DNA of 42,348 nucleotides, taken from positions 1 through 42,348 of the forward strand of contig JACUUC010000024.1 of NCBI GenBank assembly GCA_014859445.1, in the 5' to 3' direction. The notes under the pieces were generated by a model that was given only the letters and a program-made list of their open reading frames with translations, did no database searches and was not told the origin of the DNA. Of this stretch, positions 1-9,577 are shown piece after piece. Both the position numbers and the translations under genes were made by a program. Origin of the DNA: Bacterioplanes sp. GTDB lineage: Bacteria > Pseudomonadota > Gammaproteobacteria > Pseudomonadales > Oceanobacteraceae. How positions within the stretch are numbered: position 1 is the stretch's first letter; the number at the start of each line of letters is the position of its first letter.

Positions 1-50
1 CGTACGGTTCTGTAAGAGGGATGAGGCGGCAACGCCTCACCCTACTTGAT
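1..50 (+). mobile_element. 3' end of a group II intron (end of domain V and all of domain VI)
   Basis: Bases 1-11 match the 3' strand of a domain V hairpin (CGTACGGTTCT). Bases 14-47 fold as a domain VI stem: AAG 14-16 with CTT 45-47, AGGG 17-20 with CCCT 40-43, TGAGGCG 22-28 with CGCCTCA 33-39, capped by a GCAA tetraloop at 29-32. A44 is bulged on the 3' strand, seven nucleotides from the end if the intron ends GAT at 50. That is where the branch-point adenosine of group II introns sits, and the A-pyrimidine ending also fits. The rest of the intron, including any reverse transcriptase, lies left of the window. The exact 3' splice position is inferred. Confidence 0.75.
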
Positions 51-79
51 ATGGCTAAAGGCGACTGAACTCGGCGTGT

Positions 80-2440
80 TTATTCGATGGTGGCTGGTAA
101 GGTCAGCCATAAATCAAATCCCGCCTGCTCTCCCCAGTGAATATGACCGTGCATGACCTCAGTGATGAGGTTGTAGGTTTGATATAACCCTAATCCTTTG
201 CTGCGTGCCTTTTGCCGCTGTGTTGTATAAAACGGCAAGAACACTCGGCCTTGTTCTTCGGTACTGATGCCGATGCCATTGTCGTGATAGTGCAGTGTTA
301 GGGTATGGTCGTCTTGTTCTCGCAGCGTGATGTCGATGCGTAGCGGCGGTACTTCGTTATTTTCCGGTTGATTGTGCAGGTGCGAATTGTCTACCAGCTG
401 CTGTAATATTTCCTGTAACGCGAATGCATAACAATGCCAGTGAGTAGCAAAGGTATGAATATGAACTGTAATGCGGCTATCGGGATACAAGGCTTGTATC
501 CCACCTTGCCAATCGTGGAACCAGTCACGAATAACGATGCTTTGCTGGGTCCGGGCGTTATCCAGTAATACCGCTTGTTTCATCAGTTGAGTGAGTTCTT
601 TCAGTCGTTCAATGCCTATTTGAATGTGCGCTTGCGCATCCTCCAACGCGTCCTTGTTGTCGATAAACTGACACTCGCTGAGTTGATCGGCGAGAAAACT
701 GTTGGACAGTTGAACATTGCCCAGCGGTGTATTCATTTCATGAGCAACGCCCATGACCAATTGTCGTAACGCATCGGTTTTTTCTTCTTGTACTCGAATT
801 AAGGCTTGCTGTTGCTGATATTTTTCGGTGACATCTTGGGCACTGCCAATCCATGCGGCTTCTTCGCCACTGAGTCCTTTACGAATGGAAATAGACAAGC
901 GCTTAGGTGTCTGTGAGGTGTCGCCTTGTGCCAGTAGAGGAGCTACGTGTCCTTGAATATGACCGTTTTGCTCCAGTGCTTGCCACAGTGGATACAAATC
1001 GGAAGGCGCAAACAAATCACGAAAGGCACGGCGCTCGTTGTTCTTGTGATGGCTTTGGTCGTCGCCCGTCATGGCCTGCCAAGCGGGATTGCTTTTAATG
1101 ATAACGGCATTGTGATCGAGCTGAAACTGACCCGACAGCGAGTTTTGGTACAAATCTTCGTAATTGCGTAAATACCGAATGGCATCGGCCTGACTGTTTA
1201 ACATGGCCTTGCGTGCACTCAATTCTTGCGTTTGCAGTTGGTTAATCCGCTGCCCGAGTGCCATAGAGAGCAAGACAATTTCAAAGAAGGAACCGATTTG
1301 ATAACTGAATAAGGTCAGGGTGTTGGTAGGGATCAAGCCAAGGGAGCGCGCATTGGCCAGCATAAAACCAATAATGAACATCAGCCAAGCAATGGTGAAT
1401 AATCGTGCGGCCGGCATTCCTTGCCACCAGAAACGCACCCCCAGCAGCAAGGCAATGGCGGTAACACTGATGCTCAATAGATTTTGACCAATAACCAAAA
1501 ACGCGTAAGGCAGCCAAGCCACACCGATAATAAACAACAAACAAACCACCATCATGGCACCGTAAAACCGGTAAGCCGTGGGGCTATTTTCTTTGAGTTG
1601 TAAAAAACCCACTACAAACAGACAGAGAAACAGCTGATTGAGTGCGAAAAATAACGGCAAGGCGTAATCGTTTAAGAGGGGAAGATTCGGCCAGAGTAAT
1701 TGAAATCCGGTGCCGTCATAGCTCATGTTGAACAGCAAAAAACTCAATACAAAGGCGGCATAGCGTAAGTAATTCGTATCGCGAGAGGTCCAAAATATAA
1801 ACAGGTTGTACAGACCCATAACCAATAAGATGGCAAAGTAACCACCGCGCAGTAAATTATCCAGTAACAGCTGCTCCATCAGCGCTGGCTGATCAAGCAC
1901 AACCGCGGGTAATTGGTAAGTCCCTTGGGTATAGACTCGTGTATACAGCACATAAGGCTGATGATCGGGCAGTGCGATGGGTAAAATGGCATTGGGGTGC
2001 GGAATGATACGTTGGGCGAAGGGTATGATATCGCCTGTGTGCCCCAGTTCTTCGCAGTCTTCATCGTGCATGGCGCTGTGATCGAATGATACGGCACAGC
2101 GATAGAGTGTGACCTCATCCAGCAAGGAATAATGAATCCAAAGATACCAAGGTGAATTGGGCAGTTGTTCAGAAGCGAGCTGGACGTTACTGCGTAGCCA
2201 AAAAGCGGAGCGACTGAAGCCAAAATTGGCATTGGTGCTGGTCAGCGCTTGCCAGTTATCTTGCTGACGAACATCCGCCAGCGTGAGTGATTGACTGGGA
2301 TCTTCTAACACTTGGCTGATTAAGCCGAGTCGATATTCTTGTCCTGATTGCAACGTTTGTGATGGCAAAGCCATGCTGGCGGCACTGAATAACAGTGTCG
2401 TTCCGAGTATGACCAGCCCACGAATCCAATTCAGAGACAT
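80..2440 (-). CDS. 7TM-DISM sensor histidine kinase with PAS domain
   Basis: A 786-residue inner-membrane sensor kinase. Residues 1-24 form a signal peptide, followed by a periplasmic 7TMR-DISMED2-like sensor domain to about residue 185. Seven hydrophobic helices of the 7TM-DISM type span about 195-400. A PAS-like segment lies at about 425-545. A HisKA-like helix carries the phospho-acceptor His567 in AHEMNTPLGN, and a C-terminal HATPase has the N and G boxes NDNGIG-like HDNGIGIS and SKGLGLY. There is no receiver domain and no response regulator gene next to it, so its partner is elsewhere. An AAGGTG ribosome site seven bases before the ATG supports the start. It lies 83 bp downstream of the small membrane-protein gene on the same strand. 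The ligand is unknown. Confidence 0.9.
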   Translation of the reverse strand: MSLNWIRGLVILGTTLLFSAASMALPSQTLQSGQEYRLGLISQVLEDPSQSLTLADVRQQDNWQALTSTNANFGFSRSAFWLRSNVQLASEQLPNSPWYLWIHYSLLDEVTLYRCAVSFDHSAMHDEDCEELGHTGDIIPFAQRIIPHPNAILPIALPDHQPYVLYTRVYTQGTYQLPAVVLDQPALMEQLLLDNLLRGGYFAILLVMGLYNLFIFWTSRDTNYLRYAAFVLSFLLFNMSYDGTGFQLLWPNLPLLNDYALPLFFALNQLFLCLFVVGFLQLKENSPTAYRFYGAMMVVCLLFIIGVAWLPYAFLVIGQNLLSISVTAIALLLGVRFWWQGMPAARLFTIAWLMFIIGFMLANARSLGLIPTNTLTLFSYQIGSFFEIVLLSMALGQRINQLQTQELSARKAMLNSQADAIRYLRNYEDLYQNSLSGQFQLDHNAVIIKSNPAWQAMTGDDQSHHKNNERRAFRDLFAPSDLYPLWQALEQNGHIQGHVAPLLAQGDTSQTPKRLSISIRKGLSGEEAAWIGSAQDVTEKYQQQQALIRVQEEKTDALRQLVMGVAHEMNTPLGNVQLSNSFLADQLSECQFIDNKDALEDAQAHIQIGIERLKELTQLMKQAVLLDNARTQQSIVIRDWFHDWQGGIQALYPDSRITVHIHTFATHWHCYAFALQEILQQLVDNSHLHNQPENNEVPPLRIDITLREQDDHTLTLHYHDNGIGISTEEQGRVFLPFYTTQRQKARSKGLGLYQTYNLITEVMHGHIHWGEQAGFDLWLTLPATIE

Positions 2441-2523
2441 GACGTCACCTTGAGTAAAATGGCAAGTAAAGCATGATCACGATGAGTCATTCATTCGTCA
2501 TCATGTTGATGAAACCACTTGCG

Positions 2524-3039
2524 TTAATAAAATATGGCCGCAACCAACAATGTTAACCAAGCGATCAGTCCGGCAATGATGATGCCCCAGTCAAACGCTT
2601 TCAAATCGGTGTTTTGCGCATAAAAATGCAACACATGGTCGTGTAACCGATTGATGCTTTGATTGGCCAATAAGTTGGGCAGTAGCGACAACAACAGCAC
2701 AATGCTGCCCCAGGGGTGGTTATTCAAAAGAAACCAAATCGGCATGGTGGTAAACACCACCCACAGCACATAAATGCGAACAGGTTGCCAGCGCGGTTTT
2801 TCTTGCAGCTCCGTCGCTTGCTGATGAATACGACGATATAGGTCAAATTGGTAAACGATGGCCAGTAAGGTACGCCATAACGGACTAATATCTTCGCCTT
2901 GTCGTTGAATTTGCTGCCAGTTAGCGTAGGTCCAGTAGAAACCAAATAAGCCAAACGAACACAAGGACAGCTCGATGAATTTCTCGGTGCCAATTTGATA
3001 AAAGTGCGCTTTTTCGCGGGCTTCGGCATGAATTGTCAT
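2524..3039 (-). CDS. Small membrane protein, DUF4234-like
   Basis: A 171-residue protein of unknown function. The N-terminal part has a short hydrophobic stretch with the pattern FIELSLCSFGLFGFYWTY followed by NW, then ISPLWR, which resembles small DUF4234-type membrane proteins. Two further hydrophobic segments lie at about 90-118, and a final one is close to the C-terminus (about 150-170). It is transcribed divergently from mksF and sits upstream of the histidine kinase on the same strand, so the two may be co-transcribed. The family assignment rests on the N-terminal pattern only. Confidence 0.7.
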   Translation of the reverse strand: MTIHAEAREKAHFYQIGTEKFIELSLCSFGLFGFYWTYANWQQIQRQGEDISPLWRTLLAIVYQFDLYRRIHQQATELQEKPRWQPVRIYVLWVVFTTMPIWFLLNNHPWGSIVLLLSLLPNLLANQSINRLHDHVLHFYAQNTDLKAFDWGIIIAGLIAWLTLLVAAIFY

Positions 3040-3179
3040 TAAGGTATCCCGTCTTTTTTATGCTGTTAGTATAACCACTCGATGCGTATTGACTAGCCTT
3101 GTGTGATTGGGTCTGGTCATTAAGCGGCGCTTTCAGTAATCTTGCGCGTCCATCTATCCAAAAGTAAGCAGCAGAACGT

Positions 3180-4649
3180 ATGTTTTTTGAACAGGAACGG
3201 GTGCAGTTTTTTCGTCCTTTAACCGGCAAATACCGTGCACAAATCATGGAAAGTCTGCGCGAGTTGTATCGTCGCTTATACAGTTCCAGCAGTGCGGATT
3301 ATGGTCAAGCGTTAGCGCGCGATACGATATTGGAAATTTTCCAAGAGGCCTTGGTGCGCGCGCCGTTATTAGCCGACACCGATGACGACACCGAGGAATT
3401 CAGTGAAGGACGTTTTCGCCACAGTCGAGAACATGCCGTTTGGGTATTAAATCAGCTGTTGGAATATGGCTGGATTGAAAAACAAGTGGATCAAGCCACG
3501 TTACAAAGTACGTTTTCGTTAACACGATACGGTCGCTTATTTACCGAGCCTTTTGTGCACGAAAGCCGCACCAGTGCACGTACCCGTCATCGCAACACGC
3601 GTAATACCCGTAATGCACTCGAGGCGTTTTTAGAGCGTGGTGACGTGTATGACTTGTTAGATGCCTACGAATATTCTGAGCGCATCATCAGCGACTTCAC
3701 GGACGTGATTTCCGAGTTGGAAGAGCGCAAGCGCGACTTGGTGCATGAGATGGAAGATCAGTTGTCCGTGCAACGCGCCAGCGACGCGTTTTTTGATTTT
3801 ATGGAACACCGCTTTCAGCCCGACTTGTCGGTGCGCCTATCGGCCGATAACGTGGAAAAACACCGCGATCAAATCAGCCAAATCATTGAGCAAATTCGTC
3901 AGCAAGAACGCGAACATAAAGCGCGAATCGAACGCCGTTTGCGCGAATTATTGCCCGAGCTGGCGCGTACGGGGCAGTCGGTTTTGTGGACCTTACTTGA
4001 CGGTATCGAACAACGTTTACGCAATGCCAGCGACATCATGCTGCCGGCTTTACGCCGTGCGTTGCAAAGCTTTACCAAACGCGCCGATATCATCATTCGG
4101 CAAATGACGTACTTGGCATCGCAACAAAATAACGATGTATTGAGTGTCTGCCAAACCTTGGCGCAATTACCGGCGGAGGTACAAGACAAGGCACTGTTGC
4201 GTGCCGCCGAACACATGACGATGCCAACGGTCGCGTTATTAGACCCCGCACAAATTCGGTTACAAGCCGTACGACAAGTACGCACCATTGCGGCCAATTT
4301 GGATGAAGGCCGCGATGATTTTGACCAACAAGCGCGTAAAGAAATTTACATTCAACAACGACTGGATCAAGCGTTTTTGGTGAATCAACAGGCGCTTCGT
4401 CAGTATTTGCAGCAGCACTTACAGCAAGGCAAAGCGCTTTCCACGCGTGAATTACCCATCACCTCGGCCTCGGATTTTCTGGCGGTGGCACATGCCATTG
4501 GGCTTGGTTCGACGGATAACTTATCCAGCGAATTTGAATTTCGCATTACCCCAGAAGCCGAAACGGAATCGGCGTCGATGAGCGACACACGGGGTTATTT
4601 TCTAAAAAAAGACCACTTCACGGTGGAATTGGTTGTTAAAGAGTCGTAA
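3180..4649 (+). CDS. mksF: Condensin kleisin subunit MksF / JetA family
   Basis: A 489-residue kleisin of the MksF/JetA family, the subunit that bridges the heads of the SMC-like MksB and binds MksE dimers. The N-terminal block [19 protein letters not shown] is characteristic of JetA-type proteins and is followed by a winged-helix-like region to about residue 135. The middle (about 165-350) is rich in charged heptads and is probably a helical or coiled-coil neck. The C-terminal region probably holds the second winged helix that contacts the ATPase cap. It is the first gene of the operon, with mksE starting 3 bp after its stop. The family relationship is clear. Whether the complex condenses the chromosome (MksBEF) or restricts plasmids (Wadjet) depends on a nuclease subunit that is not seen here. 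Confidence 0.88.
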   Translation: MFFEQERVQFFRPLTGKYRAQIMESLRELYRRLYSSSSADYGQALARDTILEIFQEALVRAPLLADTDDDTEEFSEGRFRHSREHAVWVLNQLLEYGWIEKQVDQATLQSTFSLTRYGRLFTEPFVHESRTSARTRHRNTRNTRNALEAFLERGDVYDLLDAYEYSERIISDFTDVISELEERKRDLVHEMEDQLSVQRASDAFFDFMEHRFQPDLSVRLSADNVEKHRDQISQIIEQIRQQEREHKARIERRLRELLPELARTGQSVLWTLLDGIEQRLRNASDIMLPALRRALQSFTKRADIIIRQMTYLASQQNNDVLSVCQTLAQLPAEVQDKALLRAAEHMTMPTVALLDPAQIRLQAVRQVRTIAANLDEGRDDFDQQARKEIYIQQRLDQAFLVNQQALRQYLQQHLQQGKALSTRELPITSASDFLAVAHAIGLGSTDNLSSEFEFRITPEAETESASMSDTRGYFLKKDHFTVELVVKES

Positions 4650-4651
4650 TT

Positions 4652-5416
4652 ATGTTGTCACTGATCGAAAAAGAACTCGAAAAACACGGATTTGATACGC
4701 GAGAATTCACCGAGTTGTTACTGCGCTTGTTGGATTACGGTGTGCTGTGCCGTGATGAAAGTCAAATTGAACAACAATTGTATGATCGCTTCGTTCGTTT
4801 AGAAGAACTCGTTAGCGAGTATTTATCGTTACTGGCCATTCGTTTGCAGCACGATCGTCGTTTTCAATTTGTCCGTATTTTCCCGCCAGGTGCGCAAGTC
4901 CCTGGTATGGAAGAAACGTCGATACAAAGCCAAGCGTTGCGCGAACGACTGAATCAGCACGAAATTGCGTTGATTTTGATCCTGCGGGTGCAATACGACA
5001 AGGCCTTGCGCGAAGGGCAAGTGGATGAGCAAGGCGGTGTCATGGTCTCGCTTGAGAGCCTCAGTATTGCCATGAAAAATTTACTCAAGCGCAATCTGCC
5101 GGAATTGTTAACCGAGCGAAAACAGTTGTTTCGACGAGTGAAGAAGCTGCGCTTGGTGCAAATTGCCAACGACGATGCTCTGCAAGACGGCGATATGTGG
5201 CTACGCATTCGGCCCATGATCATGAGCTATGTCAGTGATGAGGTTTTGACGGAACTAACCAACACGGCCATGGATACGAGCGCAGCAGATGCAGCAGATG
5301 ATGACCCAGTGATGGCGGAAGTATCTGCAACGCCTGATGAGCAAGTCACGCATGGCGATTTGACTGGCGAAACCGCCGCTGACACAACAACAGCCACCAG
5401 TTTGTTTGGGGAATAA
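4652..5416 (+). CDS. mksE: Condensin subunit MksE / JetB (DUF4194 type)
   Basis: A 254-residue winged-helix protein of the MksE/JetB (DUF4194) class, which in known complexes forms dimers on the kleisin and contacts DNA. Recognisable stretches are [10 protein letters not shown] near the start, [15 protein letters not shown] at about 70, [15 protein letters not shown] at about 105-120 and [18 protein letters not shown] at about 170. The core ends near residue 200. A tail of about 50 residues follows, rich in Ala, Asp, Thr and Glu, strongly acidic and predicted disordered. It starts 3 bp after mksF and ends 5 bp before mksB, so translation is tightly coupled. Confidence 0.88.
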   Translation: MLSLIEKELEKHGFDTREFTELLLRLLDYGVLCRDESQIEQQLYDRFVRLEELVSEYLSLLAIRLQHDRRFQFVRIFPPGAQVPGMEETSIQSQALRERLNQHEIALILILRVQYDKALREGQVDEQGGVMVSLESLSIAMKNLLKRNLPELLTERKQLFRRVKKLRLVQIANDDALQDGDMWLRIRPMIMSYVSDEVLTELTNTAMDTSAADAADDDPVMAEVSATPDEQVTHGDLTGETAADTTTATSLFGE

Positions 5417-5421
5417 ACACC

Positions 5422-8400
5422 ATGTTTTTGAAGAAGTTTATTTACGTCAATTGGGGCAACATTCCGGCTACCGAATTTGATTTTGGCCCCATCAATTTGC
5501 TATCCGGTGGCAATGGCTCGGGCAAAACCACCGCGGCCGATGCCATTCAAACCATCATGACCGCCGCGCACGATACGTTATTTCACTACAACCCCGGACA
5601 AGACGAAGCCAGCCAGCGGGGTCGAGGTAAGAATGTGCGTACATTGGCGTCTTACGTACTGGGTTGTGACGATGGTAGCTATGCCCGCCCTGATGGTGCG
5701 GTGGGGTATCTCGCCGCGGTATTTCATCCAACGCAAGGTGAAAGCGGCGAGCCATTCACCGCGGTCATTGGCGTGAGTGCCAGCATTGATCGAGCCGGTT
5801 CGCAGGCCGTAGCACGTCAAAATGACCTGCAATTCTATATCGTTGCGGGTGAACAATTGAGCTTGGCCGATTTCACCATCCAGGACGGCGATGCGGGCCG
5901 CAATGTCGTGAGTTTGAACAAACTCAGCGGCCATTTGAAACAACGGGTCAGCGTTGAAAGCATCGAAAAATACGACACCAAAAAGCAGTATCTGCGCCGC
6001 TTATACGGTGCCTTGCGCGGTCGTCATGATGCCGTTAGCGAACGCGAAGCGATGAATGCGGCGCGAACCTTTGCTCGTTTTATGGCCTACAAACCGGTGA
6101 AAAGCATCAATGGCTTTGTCGCCAATGAAATTCTCGAAGCCAAAGACCTAGGCGATGCCATTCGTAGCGTATCGGATTTGATGAAAACCATCTACGCCAT
6201 GGAAGCGGACGCGAATCGACTGACGGAAACCATTCAACGCCTCATGCAAACCAAGGCCGCCAGCCAGCGTTATATTGGCGAATGGTTAGACCACAACGTA
6301 TTGGAATACAGCGCGGCGAAGAGTCGTTATGTCCAAGATCAGCGCGCGTATTTGAGCGCAAAAGAACATCAGCAGAGTATCCGCGAACGTTTAGCACAGG
6401 CCGAGCATGATCGTGCCAGCGCCCAAGAGCGCCGCAAACACGTGCGCGAACAACTGATTCGCATGGAAGCCCAGCGTCGAGGCATCGATGCGCTGCAAGA
6501 CAAAGACAGTGCCGAGCAAGCGCTGGCGCAGGGCAAGCAACAACTGCAACAGCAAGCGATTCCTTTGTTGGAGCAAGAGCACTTGCTGCAATCGAATCTG
6601 CGCGCCACCGAATTGCTGCATGGCGCATTACACCAATCTGCGATTGGTGCTGAGGTCCCGAGCCTAGCGCAAAAAACGCTGCTGGAGCAGGCTCGTAATG
6701 TACTGGCCATCAAAGATCAAGGTGCGATCGATTTTCGACAGTTACTAGGCAATGACTGGATTGATTTATCGCCATTGCAAGCGCACTTAGAATCGGCACG
6801 TCAGCAACAAAGTCTGATCAATGCGTGGCGTGAGCGATTGTACAGTACCGAGCTCGAAAGTACGGGGGTCTCTGTGCGTGATCAAGTCGCAAAATTACTG
6901 GATCGTCGAGAACAAAAATGGCAACAGGTACAGGCGCGAGTAACGCAAAAACAAGCGGATATTGATAGCTTAGAAACGCGTCAACTCAATTACCCAGGCT
7001 TTGTTCGTCAAGCCTTGGAAGTGCTTCGACGTGAGTGCCCACAAGCCGAGCCACGTGTATTGGCCGATTATGTGGAAATCACCGACAGCGAATGGCAAAG
7101 CGCGATAGAAGGTTATATTGGTGGGGCTCGCTTTAGCTTGATTGTTGAACCAGAGTACGAAGCCAAAGCCGCCCACATTCTACGAGCCATGCCCGGTGGC
7201 AGCCGAGCGCGTGTGATTCAAGGTACAAAGGCGAAAAAAGACGCAGAGCGAGGTCGGCTACCGGCCAATTCCATCATTCACTTGATGGCATTCGAGCATG
7301 CCACCGCTCGTCACTACTTAGAAGCCAGCTACGGCTCGGTCGAACAAGTGGCCGATGCCGAAACGTTACGAATGACTCGACGAGGCGTAACAAAACAAGG
7401 CTTAGGTTCGGGTTCCTATTCGATTTACCGCTGTGATTTAGACGATGCCGAATTGGTATTCGGCATGGGTGCACGAGAACGTGCGTTGGCTGCAAAAAAA
7501 GCCGAACTGAATCAATTACTCGAGCAAGCCAATGACGCCCAATTTCAGTATCGCCACATTGAGCAGGTGTTGGATGCCTTGCAACAGCTGCGACCATTGA
7601 GCTTTGCTGACCAAATGCAAGCCATGCTCGATACGCACTACCAAATGCGTCAGGCCGAACAGTCTCTGCAACGGGTTGATGTTTCCCAATTCAGCGACAT
7701 GGAACAGGCGTTTGAGCAATGTAAGTGCGAAGCGGATGAGCTGGATAGCGTGATCAAGGACGTGGATGGGCAATTAGGACGCTTGCAGCAACAACTGACC
7801 GACAGTGAGAAACTGTGCAAGAACCTCAGTGATCTGCAAGAAAAAACGGCCTTATTGGCCGAGCAAAAAGAAGAGAACGTCCGTCACATTACAACTATTT
7901 GGCCCGACTTTGATTGCGAGCAACGGTTACTGCAAGCCGATCAAGATGCGCAAAATAGCAGTGCTGAGACGCTTGAAGCACAGCGCAAGAGCATTGTGCA
8001 AGAGATGAACTCGACGGCCTACGAAATTGAACGCTGCATCAACGAACACAACCTCGGCTGTCAAACGTTGGATGCCATCGTCTACACACCGGATTACCGC
8101 GACGAACATGGCAGTGGCTTTTTTACCAGCGTGTGTCAGTTAGAACGTGAAGTGGAGCGAGTGTATAACCGCCTTAAAAACAACGTATTGGTGGAAAAAC
8201 ACGACCAACTCGCGCAGTTACGCGACAGTTTTAACAGCGCGTTTGTGACCAACTTGTGCCATTCCATTTACCAAGCCATTAACGATGGCAAACGTACCCT
8301 AGAAGACCTCAACAAAGAACTGGCGCATCATCAATTTGGTGCCGACCGAGAAACCTATTGGTTTGATTGGCAGTGGGTGCCGGAATACAAAGAATACTGG

Positions 8401-9081
8401 CAATTTTTTGAAGAAATCATTAAAAATCCGAGCTTGGGCGAAGGTGCGACCTTATTTAATGCCGAATTGAGTAAAACAGGGCAGCGTGTTCGTGACCACT
8501 TGCTGGGTATGTTATTGGCCGATGACGAGCAAAAAGCCATGCGCGAATTGGAGCGTTTGTCCGATTACCGCAATTATCGTCAGTACGAAATTTATAAACA
8601 ACCGGCCAATAAAGACCCCATCGCATTAAGCCAATACGGCACCGGCTCGGGTGGTCAGCTAGAAACACCGGCGTACATCATACGTTCGGCGGCCATTACC
8701 TCGGCATTCCGCTTTCATGATGGGGATACTCATTTGCGCATGGTGCTGGTGGATGAAGCCTTCTCGAAAATGGATGAAACCCGCTCCAAAGAGGTCATTA
8801 ACTACCTCACGGAAAGCCTAGGTTTGCAGTTGTTATTCATTATGCCGACCAGTAAATCAGGCCCCTTTATGGATTTAATCTCCAATCAGTTTGTGTTCAG
8901 TAAAGTGCCATTATTGGGTGGCGCTAGAGCGGGCGAATTGCAAACACGGGTACTGGTGGATCGGCAGCAGTGCAATCAAGAGAAGGTTAAATCACTCTGG
9001 GCGCAACATCGTCGCACTTTACGCCATCAAGCAGGGTTGGATTTTATGGCGGAATTTGAGTCGGAGGAGCCAGTGTCATGA
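5422..9081 (+). CDS. mksB: SMC-like condensin ATPase MksB / JetC
   Basis: A 1219-residue SMC-like ATPase. Walker A is GGNGSGKTT at residues 29-37. The ABC signature is GTGSGGQ at about 1073-1079, and Walker B with the catalytic glutamate is MVLVDEAFSKMD at 1107-1118 (Asp1111, Glu1112). Long charged, Gln-rich coiled coils at about 290-530 and 690-900 flank a hinge-like globular part around 540-620. No CXXC zinc hook is present, so this is not SbcC/Rad50. In the MksFEB/JetABC family this subunit hydrolyses ATP to extrude DNA loops in the cytoplasm. Its last four bases (ATGA) overlap the start of a truncated haemoglobin gene, where MksG/JetD is found in Wadjet operons. Confidence 0.9.
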   Translation: MFLKKFIYVNWGNIPATEFDFGPINLLSGGNGSGKTTAADAIQTIMTAAHDTLFHYNPGQDEASQRGRGKNVRTLASYVLGCDDGSYARPDGAVGYLAAVFHPTQGESGEPFTAVIGVSASIDRAGSQAVARQNDLQFYIVAGEQLSLADFTIQDGDAGRNVVSLNKLSGHLKQRVSVESIEKYDTKKQYLRRLYGALRGRHDAVSEREAMNAARTFARFMAYKPVKSINGFVANEILEAKDLGDAIRSVSDLMKTIYAMEADANRLTETIQRLMQTKAASQRYIGEWLDHNVLEYSAAKSRYVQDQRAYLSAKEHQQSIRERLAQAEHDRASAQERRKHVREQLIRMEAQRRGIDALQDKDSAEQALAQGKQQLQQQAIPLLEQEHLLQSNLRATELLHGALHQSAIGAEVPSLAQKTLLEQARNVLAIKDQGAIDFRQLLGNDWIDLSPLQAHLESARQQQSLINAWRERLYSTELESTGVSVRDQVAKLLDRREQKWQQVQARVTQKQADIDSLETRQLNYPGFVRQALEVLRRECPQAEPRVLADYVEITDSEWQSAIEGYIGGARFSLIVEPEYEAKAAHILRAMPGGSRARVIQGTKAKKDAERGRLPANSIIHLMAFEHATARHYLEASYGSVEQVADAETLRMTRRGVTKQGLGSGSYSIYRCDLDDAELVFGMGARERALAAKKAELNQLLEQANDAQFQYRHIEQVLDALQQLRPLSFADQMQAMLDTHYQMRQAEQSLQRVDVSQFSDMEQAFEQCKCEADELDSVIKDVDGQLGRLQQQLTDSEKLCKNLSDLQEKTALLAEQKEENVRHITTIWPDFDCEQRLLQADQDAQNSSAETLEAQRKSIVQEMNSTAYEIERCINEHNLGCQTLDAIVYTPDYRDEHGSGFFTSVCQLEREVERVYNRLKNNVLVEKHDQLAQLRDSFNSAFVTNLCHSIYQAINDGKRTLEDLNKELAHHQFGADRETYWFDWQWVPEYKEYWQFFEEIIKNPSLGEGATLFNAELSKTGQRVRDHLLGMLLADDEQKAMRELERLSDYRNYRQYEIYKQPANKDPIALSQYGTGSGGQLETPAYIIRSAAITSAFRFHDGDTHLRMVLVDEAFSKMDETRSKEVINYLTESLGLQLLFIMPTSKSGPFMDLISNQFVFSKVPLLGGARAGELQTRVLVDRQQCNQEKVKSLWAQHRRTLRHQAGLDFMAEFESEEPVS

Positions 9082-9485
9082 CGGCAACCCCCGTATTTGG
9101 TCAGGGAGATGCCTCGTATCAAGCCGCAGGTCAGTATGAAGGGATTCGACGTCTCGTCGATGATTTTTACGATGCGATGGACACCTTGCCTGAAGCGGCG
9201 CACATTCGCGCCATGCATTCGGCTGACTTAACCGAAGCGCGTGACAAGCTCACGCGTTTCCTGTGTGGTTGGCTGGGTGGGCCTCGTTTATTCAGCGAAA
9301 AGTACGGCTCCATCGCCATTCCCAGTTTTCATCGTGCCTTTCCGATTGGCCCAAAAGAACGCGATGCGTGGCTAACCTGCATGCGTGACGCGGCGGCCAA
9401 ACAGCCTTATAGCGACGAATTCAAAGCGTACTTGCTGGCTCAATTATACGTGCCCGCGGAACGCAGTCGCAGTTTGGACGAGTAA
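9078..9485 (+). CDS. Group II truncated haemoglobin
   Basis: A 135-residue globin of the truncated group II (TrHbO-like) type. Diagnostic features are FYDAMD at 30-35 with the B10 tyrosine Tyr31, the stretch IRAMHSADL at 43-51, FLCGWLGGP at 61-69, the proximal haem ligand His85 in SFHRAFPIG, and ERDAWLTCM at 94-102 with the G8 tryptophan Trp98. The length is normal for the family. Such proteins bind O2, NO or peroxide-type ligands and act in redox or NO chemistry in the cytoplasm. The start codon overlaps the mksB stop as ATGA, so the gene should be translationally coupled to the condensin subunit. A functional link to the SMC complex is inference from this layout only. Confidence 0.9.
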   Translation: MTATPVFGQGDASYQAAGQYEGIRRLVDDFYDAMDTLPEAAHIRAMHSADLTEARDKLTRFLCGWLGGPRLFSEKYGSIAIPSFHRAFPIGPKERDAWLTCMRDAAAKQPYSDEFKAYLLAQLYVPAERSRSLDE

Positions 9486-9577
9486 CCAAACGACAACATT
9501 ATTTTTCCGACAAAATAAACTGATTCGATTATCATTAGCGGCCTTAAAATCGCGCAACACTCAATGGAGAGAGTTAC

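Noticed and set aside
5422-9081. MksB as an SbcC/Rad50 repair ATPase
   Set aside because: There is no CXXC zinc hook in the coiled coil, no SbcD nuclease beside it, and the neighbours are kleisin and MksE genes.
3180-9485. A complete Wadjet (JetABCD) anti-plasmid system
   Set aside because: The three SMC-complex subunits fit, but no gene with the JetD/MksG topoisomerase-like nuclease features lies on either strand from 3040 to 10834. The fourth gene is a globin.
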